A DNA stretch of 50,391 nucleotides. Source: Natronomonas sp. (lineage in GTDB: Archaea > Halobacteriota > Halobacteria > Halobacteriales > Haloarculaceae). Numbering within the stretch: the first letter of the stretch is position 1; every line of letters begins with the position of its first letter. Made by a program: the position numbers and the translations under genes. The notes beneath the pieces were generated by a model. It had not been told where the DNA came from, did no database searches, and saw only the letters and a list, made by a program, of their open reading frames with translations. Positions 32,371 to 40,879 of this stretch are shown here, in pieces. The DNA lies in the NCBI RefSeq assembly GCF_028274965.1, contig NZ_JAQCNO010000068.1, positions 1 to 50,391 of the forward strand, given 5' to 3'.

Positions 32371-34002
32371 TCAGCGCTCCCGCCGGAGTCGATCGACGAC
32401 GAAAGCCTCGTCCATCGCGGCGAGAAACGGCCCCAGTCGCGGCCCGTCGGGTTCGTCCAAGAACAGCCGGTAGCCCGCCTCGAAGAACTCGCCGACCGCG
32501 ACGTCGTGTCGCTTTGCGGTCTCGTATATTTCCTCCTGTAGGGCCGCTTCCCCCGGCGAGTCGCGCTCGATGAAGCCGGCGAGCTCGTCGAGGGCCTCCC
32601 GCGTTCGGCCGTCGAAATCGGTCTCGGGCAGCGCCTCGGCGAGTCGGTAGTTGAACGCGTTGTCGGTCCGGACCGCCCACGCCCGGGCCTTCCGGACGCG
32701 CTCGAGGGCGGCGTCGGTCTCGGCCGCCGTCGCCTCGGGCGGGAGGTGTCCGGACCGCTCGGCCATCTGGACCCGGAGGTCCCGGTCGTCGGTCATGCCG
32801 AGGACGGCGGCGAACGTATAGGGGATCCGGACGGGGCGTTCGGTCCGGTCGGCGACCATCGGGTAGGCGCGCTCGGCGAGTTCCGTCTCCGCGTCGTCGG
32901 CGTCTTCCTCGCCGAAGTAGACGCGTTCGAAGCGGTCGAACTCGTCGACGAGGCGATCGAGGTCCGCGACGCTGAAGTCCCGCTGTTTCTTCGGGGGCTT
33001 CGTGAAGAAGTACCGGAGCACCTCCGGTTCGAGCAGTTCGAGCACCTCCTCGACGGTGATGAGGTTACCGGCGGACGACGAGAGCGCGTCGCCGTCGAGG
33101 GTGAACCACTCGTACACCATCGGCACCGGCGGCTCGAACCCGAAGACCTCCCTCGCGATGGCGGTTCCGGAGGGCCACGAGCCCTCCGCGTGGTCCTTGC
33201 CGAAGGGCTCGAAGTCGACGCCAAGCGCCGACCACTGGGCCGGCCACTCGAAGCGCCACGGGAGTTTGCCCTCGCGGAACGTCGCCGTGCCATCGTGGCC
33301 ACAGCCCTCGATAACCTCGTCACCGGCGGTCACGTCGGCACAGACGTACTCGACGGTGCGGGCCTCGAGGTCGACGCCAGTCACCGTCTCGGTGAGGTGG
33401 CCGCACTCGGAGCACTGCGGCAAGAATGGGACGTACTCGTCGTCGACCTTCTCCTGGAACGATCCCAGGACCTCCCGGGCTGTCTCGCGGTCCCGGAGCG
33501 CCCGCTCGATCGCGTCGTCGAAGCCGCCCGAGCGGTACTGCTCGGTGTTCGAGACGATCTCGATCGGCACGCCGATCGCCTCCGCCGAGCGCCGGAGGAG
33601 TTCGGTGAAGTGCGCCCCGTAGGAGTCACAGCAGCCGAAGGGGTCGGGGACGTCGGTGTAGGGCCTGCCGAGGTTCCGGCCTAACGCCCCGGCGTCGATG
33701 TCGCCCAGTCCCACGAGGTTCCACTCCAGGTCGGCGAGGGTCCGCGGCAGCTTCCGGAGGCGGTCCCTGTCGTCGGCGGTGAACACCTGCTCGACCTCGC
33801 GGCCGCGGTCCCGGAGCGCCTCGGCGACGAAGTAGCCCCGCATGATCTCGTTGACGTGCCCGAGGTGCGGGACGCCCGAGGGGGAGACGCCGCCCTTGAT
33901 GACGATCGGCTCCTCGGGGGACCGGGCCTCGATCTCGTCGGCGACGGCGTCGGCCCAGAAGGCCCGGCGCTCGCCGGTGCCGACGTCGTAGAGCTCACCC
34001 AT
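32371..34002 (-). CDS. lysS: Lysyl-tRNA synthetase, class I
   Basis: A 543-residue class I LysRS, the archaeal type unrelated to the bacterial class II enzyme. The HIGH-like motif is HLGH (46-49) and the KMSKS-like motif LSSSAGN (307-313); a zinc site is suggested by CSEC (197-200) and Cys221/Cys234. I prefer the ATG at 34002 (MGELYDVG) to 34023, because it leaves only an 8-nt overlap with the pyrH end and matches the start of relatives. The pyrH-lysS overlap suggests coupled translation. Confidence 0.95.
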   Translation of the reverse strand: MGELYDVGTGERRAFWADAVADEIEARSPEEPIVIKGGVSPSGVPHLGHVNEIMRGYFVAEALRDRGREVEQVFTADDRDRLRKLPRTLADLEWNLVGLGDIDAGALGRNLGRPYTDVPDPFGCCDSYGAHFTELLRRSAEAIGVPIEIVSNTEQYRSGGFDDAIERALRDRETAREVLGSFQEKVDDEYVPFLPQCSECGHLTETVTGVDLEARTVEYVCADVTAGDEVIEGCGHDGTATFREGKLPWRFEWPAQWSALGVDFEPFGKDHAEGSWPSGTAIAREVFGFEPPVPMVYEWFTLDGDALSSSAGNLITVEEVLELLEPEVLRYFFTKPPKKQRDFSVADLDRLVDEFDRFERVYFGEEDADDAETELAERAYPMVADRTERPVRIPYTFAAVLGMTDDRDLRVQMAERSGHLPPEATAAETDAALERVRKARAWAVRTDNAFNYRLAEALPETDFDGRTREALDELAGFIERDSPGEAALQEEIYETAKRHDVAVGEFFEAGYRLFLDEPDGPRLGPFLAAMDEAFVVDRLRRER

Positions 34003-34678
34003 CCGGGCGTACCTCCGTCCCATCGGCGTCGCCGGCGACGGCGTCGGTGATTCTGGTCGGATCGGTCCCGTCGAGGACGACCGCCCGGAGCCCGGAGCGT
34101 TCGATAATCTTCGCGGCGAGGAGATCGACCGGGGCGTTGGACCCGGCCGCGGTCTCGATCGAGGCGATCACGTCGACGAGCTCGCCCGCCGACAGTCGAT
34201 CGTAGCGCTCTGCGGTCTCGGTCTCGTTGGGGTCGGCCGAGAACACCCCGGGGACGCTCGTCGCGTAGACGAGCAGGTCGGCCTCGACCATCTCCGCCAA
34301 GAGAGCCGCGACCGCGTCGGTCGTGTGACCCGGGACCGTCCCGCCCATGACCGCGACCTCGCCGCGGCGAAGCGACGCGCGGGCGTCCTCGTGTGACGCG
34401 GCGGGTTCGGGCGTCGCCGAGCTCTCGATGGCGGCGATCAGAAGCCGGGCGTTCAGCCGGGTCACGGCGATGCCGAGCGTGTCGAGGTCGAACTCGGTCG
34501 CGCCGATCCCCCGTGCGGTTTCGATGTACTTGCGGGCGACCCCACCACCCCCGACGACCGTCGCGACCTCGTGGCCCGCGGACGTTAGTTCGTCGATGGC
34601 GTCGGCGTGGGCCTCGACGCGGTCGGGGTCGAGGCCGGGGGCGAGCACGCTTCCGCCGATCGAAACGACGATTCTCAT
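33995..34678 (-). CDS. pyrH: UMP kinase, archaeal type
   Basis: A 227-residue amino acid kinase-fold enzyme that phosphorylates UMP to UDP. The signature opens MRIVVSIGGSVLAPG, then VVGGGGVARKYIETAR, GGTVPGHTTDAVAALLAE and NAPVDLLAAKIIERS. It runs into lysS with an 8-nt overlap and is divergent from moaE. The last ~15 residues (after ITDAVAGDADGTEV) are a variable acidic tail. The ATG at 34678 is followed directly by the conserved first strand. Confidence 0.95.
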   Translation of the reverse strand: MRIVVSIGGSVLAPGLDPDRVEAHADAIDELTSAGHEVATVVGGGGVARKYIETARGIGATEFDLDTLGIAVTRLNARLLIAAIESSATPEPAASHEDARASLRRGEVAVMGGTVPGHTTDAVAALLAEMVEADLLVYATSVPGVFSADPNETETAERYDRLSAGELVDVIASIETAAGSNAPVDLLAAKIIERSGLRAVVLDGTDPTRITDAVAGDADGTEVRPDG

Positions 34679-34760
34679 TACACCACCGTTGCTCTGTTCC
34701 GCTCTTAAGGGTTATCAAGCCGTCCGACATCTACAAGCCCCGCGAGGCAAAAAAAGCGGT

Positions 34761-35534
34761 ATGTACGCAGTTTCGATCGCGGGACCGGGCGCGGACCGCG
34801 TCGCCGAGGAACTGGCCGAACGGGCCGAGGGGCGGGTCGGCACCGTTCGGACCGAAGCGGACGGGGAGAAGAGACGGTGGACCGAGACCGGCGACCGGAC
34901 GGAGTGTGTCGTCGGCGGGGACCGCAGCGACGGCGAAAGGCCGGTCCGGGCAGCGCTCGATCGGCTCGCGCCCGACCACGAGTACGCGTTCGTCTCGGAC
35001 GCGCCGGAGGCGCGGCTCCCGACGGTCGCCGTCGGCGGAACGCGCGAGGAGGCCGCCGTTTCGGTGTCCGAGCCTCCGGCGTTCGACCCGGCGTCGGCGC
35101 TCGAAGCCGTGCGGGACACGGAGCCATACGAGACGCTCGAATCGCTCGTAGCGGAGGTGAAACGGAGCGATCTGGCGGCGTACTCGGGGGCGATCGCGAC
35201 GTTTACCGGTCGCGTGCGGGCCAAGGAAGACGAGGCCGACGAGCGGACCCGCTGTCTCGAGTTCGAGAAGTACGACGGCGTCGCGGAGGACCGGATGGCG
35301 ACGATCGAGGCCGAACTCGAGGAGCGAGCGGGCGTCCTCGACGTCAGGCTCCACCACCGGACCGGCCGGATCCTCGACGGCGAGGACATCGTCTTCGTCG
35401 TCGTGCTCGCGGCCCACCGGGGGGAGGCGTTCGACGCGGTCGAGGACGGCATCGACCGGCTGAAAGAGGAGGTGCCGCTGTTCAAAAAGGAGGTCACCGA
35501 CGACGAGGCGTTCTGGGTTCACCAGCGCGAGTGA
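34761..35534 (+). CDS. moaE: Molybdopterin synthase large subunit with N-terminal extension
   Basis: A 257-residue MoaE. The catalytic domain is C-terminal (about 125-257): SGAIATFTGRVRAKE, ECLEFEKYDG-type block (CLEFEKYDGVAE), RIHHRTG-like LHHRTGRILDGE and DRLKEEVPLFKKE with Lys235 and Lys242 spaced like the two active-site lysines of bacterial MoaE. Residues 1-115 are an extra domain (MYAVSIAGPGADRVAEELAERAEG...) that looks like a degenerate MobB-like nucleotide-binding fold without its P-loop. It works with a small ubiquitin-like sulfur carrier (SAMP/MoaD), not in the window. It is divergent from pyrH. Confidence 0.93.
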   Translation: MYAVSIAGPGADRVAEELAERAEGRVGTVRTEADGEKRRWTETGDRTECVVGGDRSDGERPVRAALDRLAPDHEYAFVSDAPEARLPTVAVGGTREEAAVSVSEPPAFDPASALEAVRDTEPYETLESLVAEVKRSDLAAYSGAIATFTGRVRAKEDEADERTRCLEFEKYDGVAEDRMATIEAELEERAGVLDVRLHHRTGRILDGEDIVFVVVLAAHRGEAFDAVEDGIDRLKEEVPLFKKEVTDDEAFWVHQRE

Positions 35535-35572
35535 CCGGAGGCGTCGAAAAAACGGGGGTTCACGCGCCCCGA

Positions 35573-35705
35573 CCAACTTTATTTCGTTGTGTATTTCTTG
35601 GTATATACTCTATTTATTCGTTACCGATTAAGAGAAACAAAGCTACACACGCGTCGATAAAACGACGGGAAACGTCTAAGGCGGTAATAAAAAGACGCGC
35701 GATTG
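35573..35705. other. AT-rich island in the moaE to DUF7123-like gap
   Basis: In the 261-bp gap after moaE about 130 bp are far more AT-rich than anything else in the window, with TTTATT, TATATACT and ATAAAA stretches and a small inverted repeat CGTCG-ATAAAA-CGACG. No ORF fits. It may be a complex regulatory region, a small RNA gene or old foreign DNA; the proper TATA box of the next gene lies just beyond it. Confidence 0.55.
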
Positions 35706-35751
35706 CGGTGCGAGCCCCGAATCCAGCCGAAGCGACCCGAAGCTTCCTCCG

Positions 35752-35760
35752 TTTATATAC
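35752..35760 (+). promoter_or_regulatory. TATA box of the DUF7123-like gene
   Basis: TTTATATAC, centred about 40 nt before the ATG at 35796 and 31 nt before an in-frame GTG at 35787. Either a short leader or a GTG start would fit. Confidence 0.6.
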
Positions 35761-35795
35761 TTACCCGGTGACAACGAGGGAGTACGGTGTCACAC

Positions 35796-36035
35796 ATGAG
35801 CGCCACAACGGAACCCTCCACCGAGAGCAAAGAGACGCGACTCCGGCGGTACCTCCGACAGCGCGTCGAGGACGGCGAGGTCTACATCAAGAGCAAGTTC
35901 ATCGCCGACGACGTCGAGCTCTCCCCGAAGGAGATCGGCGCCCTGATGGTGAAGCTCAGCGACTCCGCGGCCGAACTCGAGATCGAGAAGTGGTCCTACA
36001 CGTCCGCGACGACCTGGCGCGTGACGCAGGGGTAG
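35796..36035 (+). CDS. Small DUF7123-like haloarchaeal protein
   Basis: A 79-residue basic/acidic protein with a compact helical core that reads like a winged helix: RLRRYLRQRVEDGEVYIKSKFIADDVELSPKEIGALMVKLSDSA, then a beta wing (LEIEKWSYTSATTWRVTQ). It may bind nucleic acid, but no target is known; I recognise it as a conserved small haloarchaeal family. An ATG at 35796 or a GTG at 35787 could be the start. It stands alone behind a strong TATA box and a remarkable AT-rich gap. Confidence 0.8.
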   Translation: MSATTEPSTESKETRLRRYLRQRVEDGEVYIKSKFIADDVELSPKEIGALMVKLSDSAAELEIEKWSYTSATTWRVTQG

Positions 36036-36151
36036 ACAGAGGTAGCCGCCGCCCCGCGGGCGCCCCGCACGCACCGACAGCGCCGCCCGGTCCCCCGATG
36101 GCGCAAGGGCGCCTTCGCCCGACAACCAGCAGACGCCGACGCTGCCAAGGG

Positions 36152-36159
36152 GTTTATTT
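36152..36159 (+). promoter_or_regulatory. TATA box of the second M50 protease
   Basis: GTTTATTT centred 28 nt before the ATG at 36184; leaderless arrangement. Confidence 0.55.
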
Positions 36160-36183
36160 CTCTCAGACGCCTTCGCTCCGACG

Positions 36184-37356
36184 ATGGACACACCGTATCG
36201 GGCAACCGAGCGCGCCGGCCCGTCGCCGGAGTCGCTGCTGCCGGCGTTTCGGACGACCGATATCGAGCGGACCGACGACGACCGGCTCATCTACTACGGC
36301 TACCCCGAGACCGGCGCCCGTCGGCTCGAGCGGGAGGTCTGGCCGCTGTTCCGCGAGTGCGGCTACGAGGTCCGGCTCGATACGGTGCGCGACAGCGAGG
36401 CCGATCCGATAACCGGCGTCGAGGTCGGCCAAAAGCGCCGGGCGCTCGTCGCCGAACCCCACGACACTGGGATCGACGGGGTCCCCTGGACGAACCTCGT
36501 CATGTTCGTCGCAACGGTGCTCACGACGCTGTACGCCGGGACGATCTGGTACTACCAGCCGGTCGAGGGCCCCTTGGACCTCCTCGCGGGGTGGCCCTTC
36601 GCCGCCGCCGTCCTCGGGGTGCTCGCGGTCCACGAGTTCGGCCACTACGCCCTCTCTCGGTACCACCGCGTCGACGCGAGCCTGCCGTACTTCATCCCGG
36701 TGCCGAGCTTCATCGGCACCTTCGGGGCGCTGATCTCGATGCGGGGCCGGATACCGGACCGGAAGGCGCTCTTCGACATCGGCGTCTCCGGGCCGCTTGC
36801 CGGGCTCGGGGCCGCCGTCGCGGTCGCGGTCGTCGGCCTCCACCTCGATCCGGTGCAGGTCCCGCAGTACGTTCTCGAAAGCGAGGACTCGATCCAGCTC
36901 GAACTCGGCTATCCGCCGCTGTTGGAGGGGCTGGCGTGGGCGACGGGCCAACAGCTCACCTACGAGTCGCCGGGCGTCGTCGCGAACCCGGTGATCTTCG
37001 GCGCGTGGGTCGGCCTGTTCGTGACGTTTCTGAACCTCATCCCGGTCGGCCAACTCGACGGCGGGCACATGATCCGGTCGATGATCGGCGAGCGCGCCGA
37101 GACGGTCGCGGCCGTCGTTCCGGCGGCGCTGTTCGGGCTCGCGGGGTACCTCGCCGTCTTCGGGGACGTGAGCTACAACGCGCCGATCCTTTGGGGCTTT
37201 TGGGGGCTCGTGGCGACGGGGCTCGCCTACGTCGGGCTCGCGACGCCCGTGTTCGACGAGCCCCTCGATCGGGGCCGGATCGCGGTCGGCATCGCGACGT
37301 TCGCGCTCGGGGCGCTCTGTTTCACGCCGGTCCCGATCGAGCTCATCGGTGCGTGA
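36184..37356 (+). CDS. Site-2 protease family (M50) metalloprotease
   Basis: A 390-residue polytopic membrane protease without a PDZ region. HEFGH at 150-154 is the zinc motif (His150, Glu151, His154) and QLDGGH supplies Asp292; between them the FDIGVSGPLAGL motif is typical of this archaeal/cyanobacterial branch. The first ~95 residues are a soluble cytoplasmic domain (YYGYPETGARRLEREVWPLFRECGYEV). Target proteins are unknown. Its stop overlaps the convergent thiL end by 14 bp. Confidence 0.93.
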   Translation: MDTPYRATERAGPSPESLLPAFRTTDIERTDDDRLIYYGYPETGARRLEREVWPLFRECGYEVRLDTVRDSEADPITGVEVGQKRRALVAEPHDTGIDGVPWTNLVMFVATVLTTLYAGTIWYYQPVEGPLDLLAGWPFAAAVLGVLAVHEFGHYALSRYHRVDASLPYFIPVPSFIGTFGALISMRGRIPDRKALFDIGVSGPLAGLGAAVAVAVVGLHLDPVQVPQYVLESEDSIQLELGYPPLLEGLAWATGQQLTYESPGVVANPVIFGAWVGLFVTFLNLIPVGQLDGGHMIRSMIGERAETVAAVVPAALFGLAGYLAVFGDVSYNAPILWGFWGLVATGLAYVGLATPVFDEPLDRGRIAVGIATFALGALCFTPVPIELIGA

Positions 37357-38215
37357 ACCCCCGGTCTGCGAGCGGTTCGCCGTCCATCCGGACGCCGCCG
37401 GCCTCGACCGTGCCGATCCGCGTCACCGCGACGTCCGTCGCCGCCGTCGCCGCCGAGAGGTCGTCCTCGGGGACGGTACAGACGAGTTCGAAGTCCTCGC
37501 CGAAGTGGACGCCCAGTTCCCGGCGCGCCCGGCGGTCCGTCGCGACCGCCTCGAGGGCCGGATCGATCGGAACGTCGGCGTACGTCGTCGACGCGCCGCA
37601 GTCGCTCGCCTCCGCGAGCTGGTGCAGAGAGCGCGCGAGCCCGTCGCTGGAGTCCATCATCGAGGTCGCGTAGGGCGCGAGCGAGCGCCCGGCCGCGACG
37701 CGGGGATCGAACCGAAAGAGCTCGTTGGCGCGGTCGGGCTCGCCGGCCCGAAACAGCTCGAGGGCGGCGGCGCTGCGGCCGAGCGTGCCGGTGACGCAGA
37801 TCGCATCACCCGGCTCGGCGCCCGACCGATAGACCGGCTCGGCGGTCCGCCCGACGGCCGTCGTCGAGACGGTGAACTCCTCGTGGGCGTCGAGGTCGCC
37901 GCCGGCGTACGTCGCGTCGACGGCCGCACACACGTCGGTGCACCCGCCGATGAAGGCCTCGAGTTCGGCCTCGTCGAACCGCGGCGCGGCGTAGACCGCG
38001 AGGGCGGCGCTTGCCGACGCCCCCATCGCGGCCACGTCCGAGAGCGACGCCCCGACCGCCCGCCAGCCGGCGGTGTACCGGCTCACCCCCTCGGGGAAGT
38101 CCGTCGTCTCGTGCAGCATGTCCGTCGTCAAGACGAGGTCGCCGAGGACGGCGCAGTCGTCGCCCGCCGCCGGAACGGACCCGCCGATCAGCGAGAGCGC
38201 CTCCCGTTCGTCCAT
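37343..38215 (-). CDS. thiL: Thiamine-monophosphate kinase
   Basis: A 290-residue ThiL that makes thiamine diphosphate from the monophosphate, in the PurM-like ATP-binding family. Visible signatures are DDCAVLG and LTTDMLHETTDFP near the front, VAAMGASASAALA, GGDLDAHEEF, SMMDSSDGLARSLHQLAEAS and HFGEDFELVCTVP. The first catalytic strand and all Asp-rich Mg sites are in place. It is tail-to-tail with the M50 gene (14-bp overlap) and divergent from rps19e. Confidence 0.95.
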   Translation of the reverse strand: MDEREALSLIGGSVPAAGDDCAVLGDLVLTTDMLHETTDFPEGVSRYTAGWRAVGASLSDVAAMGASASAALAVYAAPRFDEAELEAFIGGCTDVCAAVDATYAGGDLDAHEEFTVSTTAVGRTAEPVYRSGAEPGDAICVTGTLGRSAAALELFRAGEPDRANELFRFDPRVAAGRSLAPYATSMMDSSDGLARSLHQLAEASDCGASTTYADVPIDPALEAVATDRRARRELGVHFGEDFELVCTVPEDDLSAATAATDVAVTRIGTVEAGGVRMDGEPLADRGFTHR

Positions 38216-38302
38216 GCCGTCCGTTCGGAGGGGCCGACAATAGGGGCGTCGGTGCCCCGTTTGGGCCGCGGTGGGCGTCCCGAACCGCCGGACATCAACA
38301 GC

Positions 38303-38309
38303 GTTAAAC
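38303..38309 (+). promoter_or_regulatory. TATA-like element of rps19e
   Basis: GTTAAAC centred 28 nt before the ATG at 38334, fitting a leaderless ribosomal protein transcript. Confidence 0.5.
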
Positions 38310-38333
38310 GCGGCGGAACTGAACCGAAACGTA

Positions 38334-38789
38334 ATGACGACACTCTACGACGTGCCCGCCGAGGACCTCATCGAGGCGGTCGCCGAGGAGATCGACGACG
38401 ACCTCGAGGAGCCCGAGTGGCTCGCGTTCGCGAAGACCGGGACCGGCCGGGAGCTCCCGCCCGAACAGGAGGATTTCTGGAGCCGTCGCGCGGCGAGTCT
38501 CCTCCGGAAGGTCGCCGTCGACGGCCCGGTCGGCGTCGAACGGCTCCGCTCGGCGTACGGCGACGCCACGAACGGATCGACCCGCTATCGGGTCCGCCCG
38601 AACCACAAGCGAGACGCCTCGGGGAACGTCATCCGGACCGCGCTCCAACAGCTCGAGGAGGCCGGCTACGTCGAGACCTCCGAAAAGCGGGGCCGAAGCG
38701 TCAGCGGCGCGGGTCGCGCGCTGTTGGACGAGACCGCATCGGAGCTGATCGAGGCGCTCGACCGACCCGAGCTACAGCGCTACGCCTGA
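38334..38789 (+). CDS. rps19e: Ribosomal protein S19e
   Basis: A 151-residue archaeal/eukaryal-type small-subunit ribosomal protein. It begins MTTLYDVPAEDLIEAVAEEI and contains the diagnostic EDFWSRRAASLLRKVAVDGPVGVERLRSAYG block and the basic RPNHKRDASGNVIRTALQQLEEAGYV segment. The start at 38334 matches the family N-terminus and sits the right distance from a TATA-like box. It is followed by purK after 82 bp. Confidence 0.96.
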   Translation: MTTLYDVPAEDLIEAVAEEIDDDLEEPEWLAFAKTGTGRELPPEQEDFWSRRAASLLRKVAVDGPVGVERLRSAYGDATNGSTRYRVRPNHKRDASGNVIRTALQQLEEAGYVETSEKRGRSVSGAGRALLDETASELIEALDRPELQRYA

Positions 38790-38871
38790 TCGGCCTCGGA
38801 CGCCGGGCAGCGCCGCCCGGAGCGAGCCGCCGAAGGGTAACGTTCTCAAACGCGACGCACCGATGGGGAGT

Positions 38872-40029
38872 ATGAACCACACCACGCCGGCCGCCACCGT
38901 CGGCGTCGTCGGCGGCGGCCAACTCGGGCGGATGATGGGCGAGGCCGCCGGCCCGCTCGGCGTCGAACTCGTCGTGTCCGATCCGACGCCGGACTGTCCG
39001 GCCGCCCCGGTCGTCCGCGACCAGATCGTCGGCGCGTTCGACGACGATGACGCCATACGGGCGCTCGCCGAGCGCGCGGACGTGCTCACCTTCGAGATCG
39101 AACTCGCCGACCCCGACGGGATGGAGCGGGTCGGCGAGGAGACCGGAACGCCGATCCACCCGGACCCCGGGACGCTGCGGACGATCCAGGACAAACTCGC
39201 CCAGAACCGCGCGCTCGCCGCGGGGGGCCTGCCGGTCCCCACGTTCCGACCGATCGAGGATCCGGCGGACCTCCGCGAGGCGGGCGAGGAGCTCGGTTGG
39301 CCGGTCATGCTGAAGGCACGCCGGGGCGGGTACGACGGCCGCGGAAACCGACCGGTCGAAGGCCCTGGTGACGCCGCCGAGGCGCTCGAGTCGATCGGCG
39401 GGGCCGCGATGGCCGAGGAGTTCGTCGACTTCGAGCGGGAACTCGCCGTCATGGGTGTCGTCGGCGACGGCGAAACCCGCGCGTACCCGGTGACGGAGAC
39501 GATCCACGAGGCGGAGATCCTCCGGGAGTCGGTCGCGCCGGCGCGGGTCGACGACGACGTCCGCTCGCGCGCCCGCGAGGTCGCCTTCGAGGTCCTAGGG
39601 CTACTGGAGGGCCGCGGCGTGTACGGGATCGAGCTCTTCGAGACGGGCGCGGGTGAGATACTGGTCAACGAGATCGCCCCCCGGCCGCACAACTCCGGGC
39701 ACTGGACGATCGAGGGCACCGACTGCTCGCAGTTCGAACAGCACGTCAGGGCCGTCCTCGGGTGGCCCCTCGGCCGGACGGACGCGCGCGCACCGACGGT
39801 GACGGCGAACGTGCTCGGGGACGTCGACAGCGCGCAACCGGCCGAACTCGCCGGGACGGAGGCGATCCTCGGATCGCCCGAGGCCTCGCTGCACTGGTAC
39901 GGCAAACGGGAGGTGCGGCCGCTCAGAAAGATGGGACACGTCACGCTTTCGGCGGCCGACGGCGACCGCGGAGCGCTGCTTTCGCGGGCGCGGGACGTGG
40001 TCGGTTCGGTGACGTTCTCCGATCGGTGA
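38872..40029 (+). CDS. purK: N5-carboxyaminoimidazole ribonucleotide synthase
   Basis: A 385-residue ATP-grasp enzyme of purine synthesis. The N-terminal GVVGGGQLGRMMGEAAGPLGV nucleotide-binding strand, the ATP-grasp blocks (PVMLKARRGGYDGRGN, VEFVDFERELAV-like AEEFVDFERELAVMG) and NEIAPRPHNSGHWTIEG are all present. An in-frame ATG three codons earlier (38863) is an alternative start. It is convergent with purE, which uses its product, with 126 bp between the stops. Confidence 0.94.
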   Translation: MNHTTPAATVGVVGGGQLGRMMGEAAGPLGVELVVSDPTPDCPAAPVVRDQIVGAFDDDDAIRALAERADVLTFEIELADPDGMERVGEETGTPIHPDPGTLRTIQDKLAQNRALAAGGLPVPTFRPIEDPADLREAGEELGWPVMLKARRGGYDGRGNRPVEGPGDAAEALESIGGAAMAEEFVDFERELAVMGVVGDGETRAYPVTETIHEAEILRESVAPARVDDDVRSRAREVAFEVLGLLEGRGVYGIELFETGAGEILVNEIAPRPHNSGHWTIEGTDCSQFEQHVRAVLGWPLGRTDARAPTVTANVLGDVDSAQPAELAGTEAILGSPEASLHWYGKREVRPLRKMGHVTLSAADGDRGALLSRARDVVGSVTFSDR

Positions 40030-40155
40030 GCCGACAGGATAGTTCGGACCGACGCGAGGACCGCCTCTGAGACGCGCGCATCTCGACGGCGTCGGCCGGT
40101 TCCGTGTCGCGGGCGCCGACGACCGCCGGCCGCATCGAACCGGATCGGACGTGAG

Positions 40156-40776
40156 TCAGCGTTCCTCGCGGAACCGCTCCGTGCCCGCCTCGTGGAGGCG
40201 CTTCGAGACTGCCCCGACCTCGTCCTGGAGGTCGTCGTGGTACTCCTCGAGGCGCGACTCCAGTTCCGGGTGGGCTCGCGAGAGGATCTGGACGGCGGAC
40301 AGCGCCGCGTTGAACGATTTCCCGGCGTCGACGGCGACGAGCGGCGCGCCGGTCGGCATCCCGATGACGGAGTCGACAGACTTCTCCTGGACGGGGACGC
40401 CGACGACGGGGAGCGGGTAGGCGATCGACGCCGTCATGTTAGGGAGGTCGGCCGACTTCCCGCCGGCGCCGGCGATGACGACGTCGAGCCCGCGATCGCG
40501 GGCCGTTTCGCCGTAGGCGTACATCAGCTCCGGCGTCCGGTGGGCCGAGACGACGAACGTCTCGAAGCTGAACCGACTCGCCGGGGGGTCGTCGTAGTCG
40601 GTGACCTCCTCGAAGCCGAGCGTCGTCAGCGCCTCGTAGGCCCCGTACATCGCGTCGAGATCCGAGTCCGACCCCATGACGATCCCCACGTCGGGGGTCG
40701 CCTCCTCGGGGCGGTCGCGGTCGGCCTCGGTCTCGAAGCGGTCGATGAGTTCCTGTACGTCGGCGGAGCGCGTCAT
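40156..40776 (-). CDS. purE: N5-CAIR mutase (class I PurE)
   Basis: A 206-residue PurE that moves the carboxyl group of N5-CAIR to give CAIR, the step after PurK. The class I signatures GIVMGSDSDLDAM, SAHRTPELMYAY and GAGGKSADLPNMTASIAYPLPVVGVPV are complete. An N-terminal ~30-residue acidic extension and a C-terminal helical tail (ELESRLEEYHDDLQDEVGAVSKRLHE) go beyond the compact bacterial enzyme. It faces purK tail-to-tail. Confidence 0.95.
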   Translation of the reverse strand: MTRSADVQELIDRFETEADRDRPEEATPDVGIVMGSDSDLDAMYGAYEALTTLGFEEVTDYDDPPASRFSFETFVVSAHRTPELMYAYGETARDRGLDVVIAGAGGKSADLPNMTASIAYPLPVVGVPVQEKSVDSVIGMPTGAPLVAVDAGKSFNAALSAVQILSRAHPELESRLEEYHDDLQDEVGAVSKRLHEAGTERFREER

Positions 40777-40879
40777 ACCGGTAGCCGTACGCGGCGGGCG
40801 TTTGTGCGTTGCGGTTCGACGCCGCGGCCGGCGACCGATCCGGTAACACTCATACCGACGGGGGAAATACTCCCGGGCG

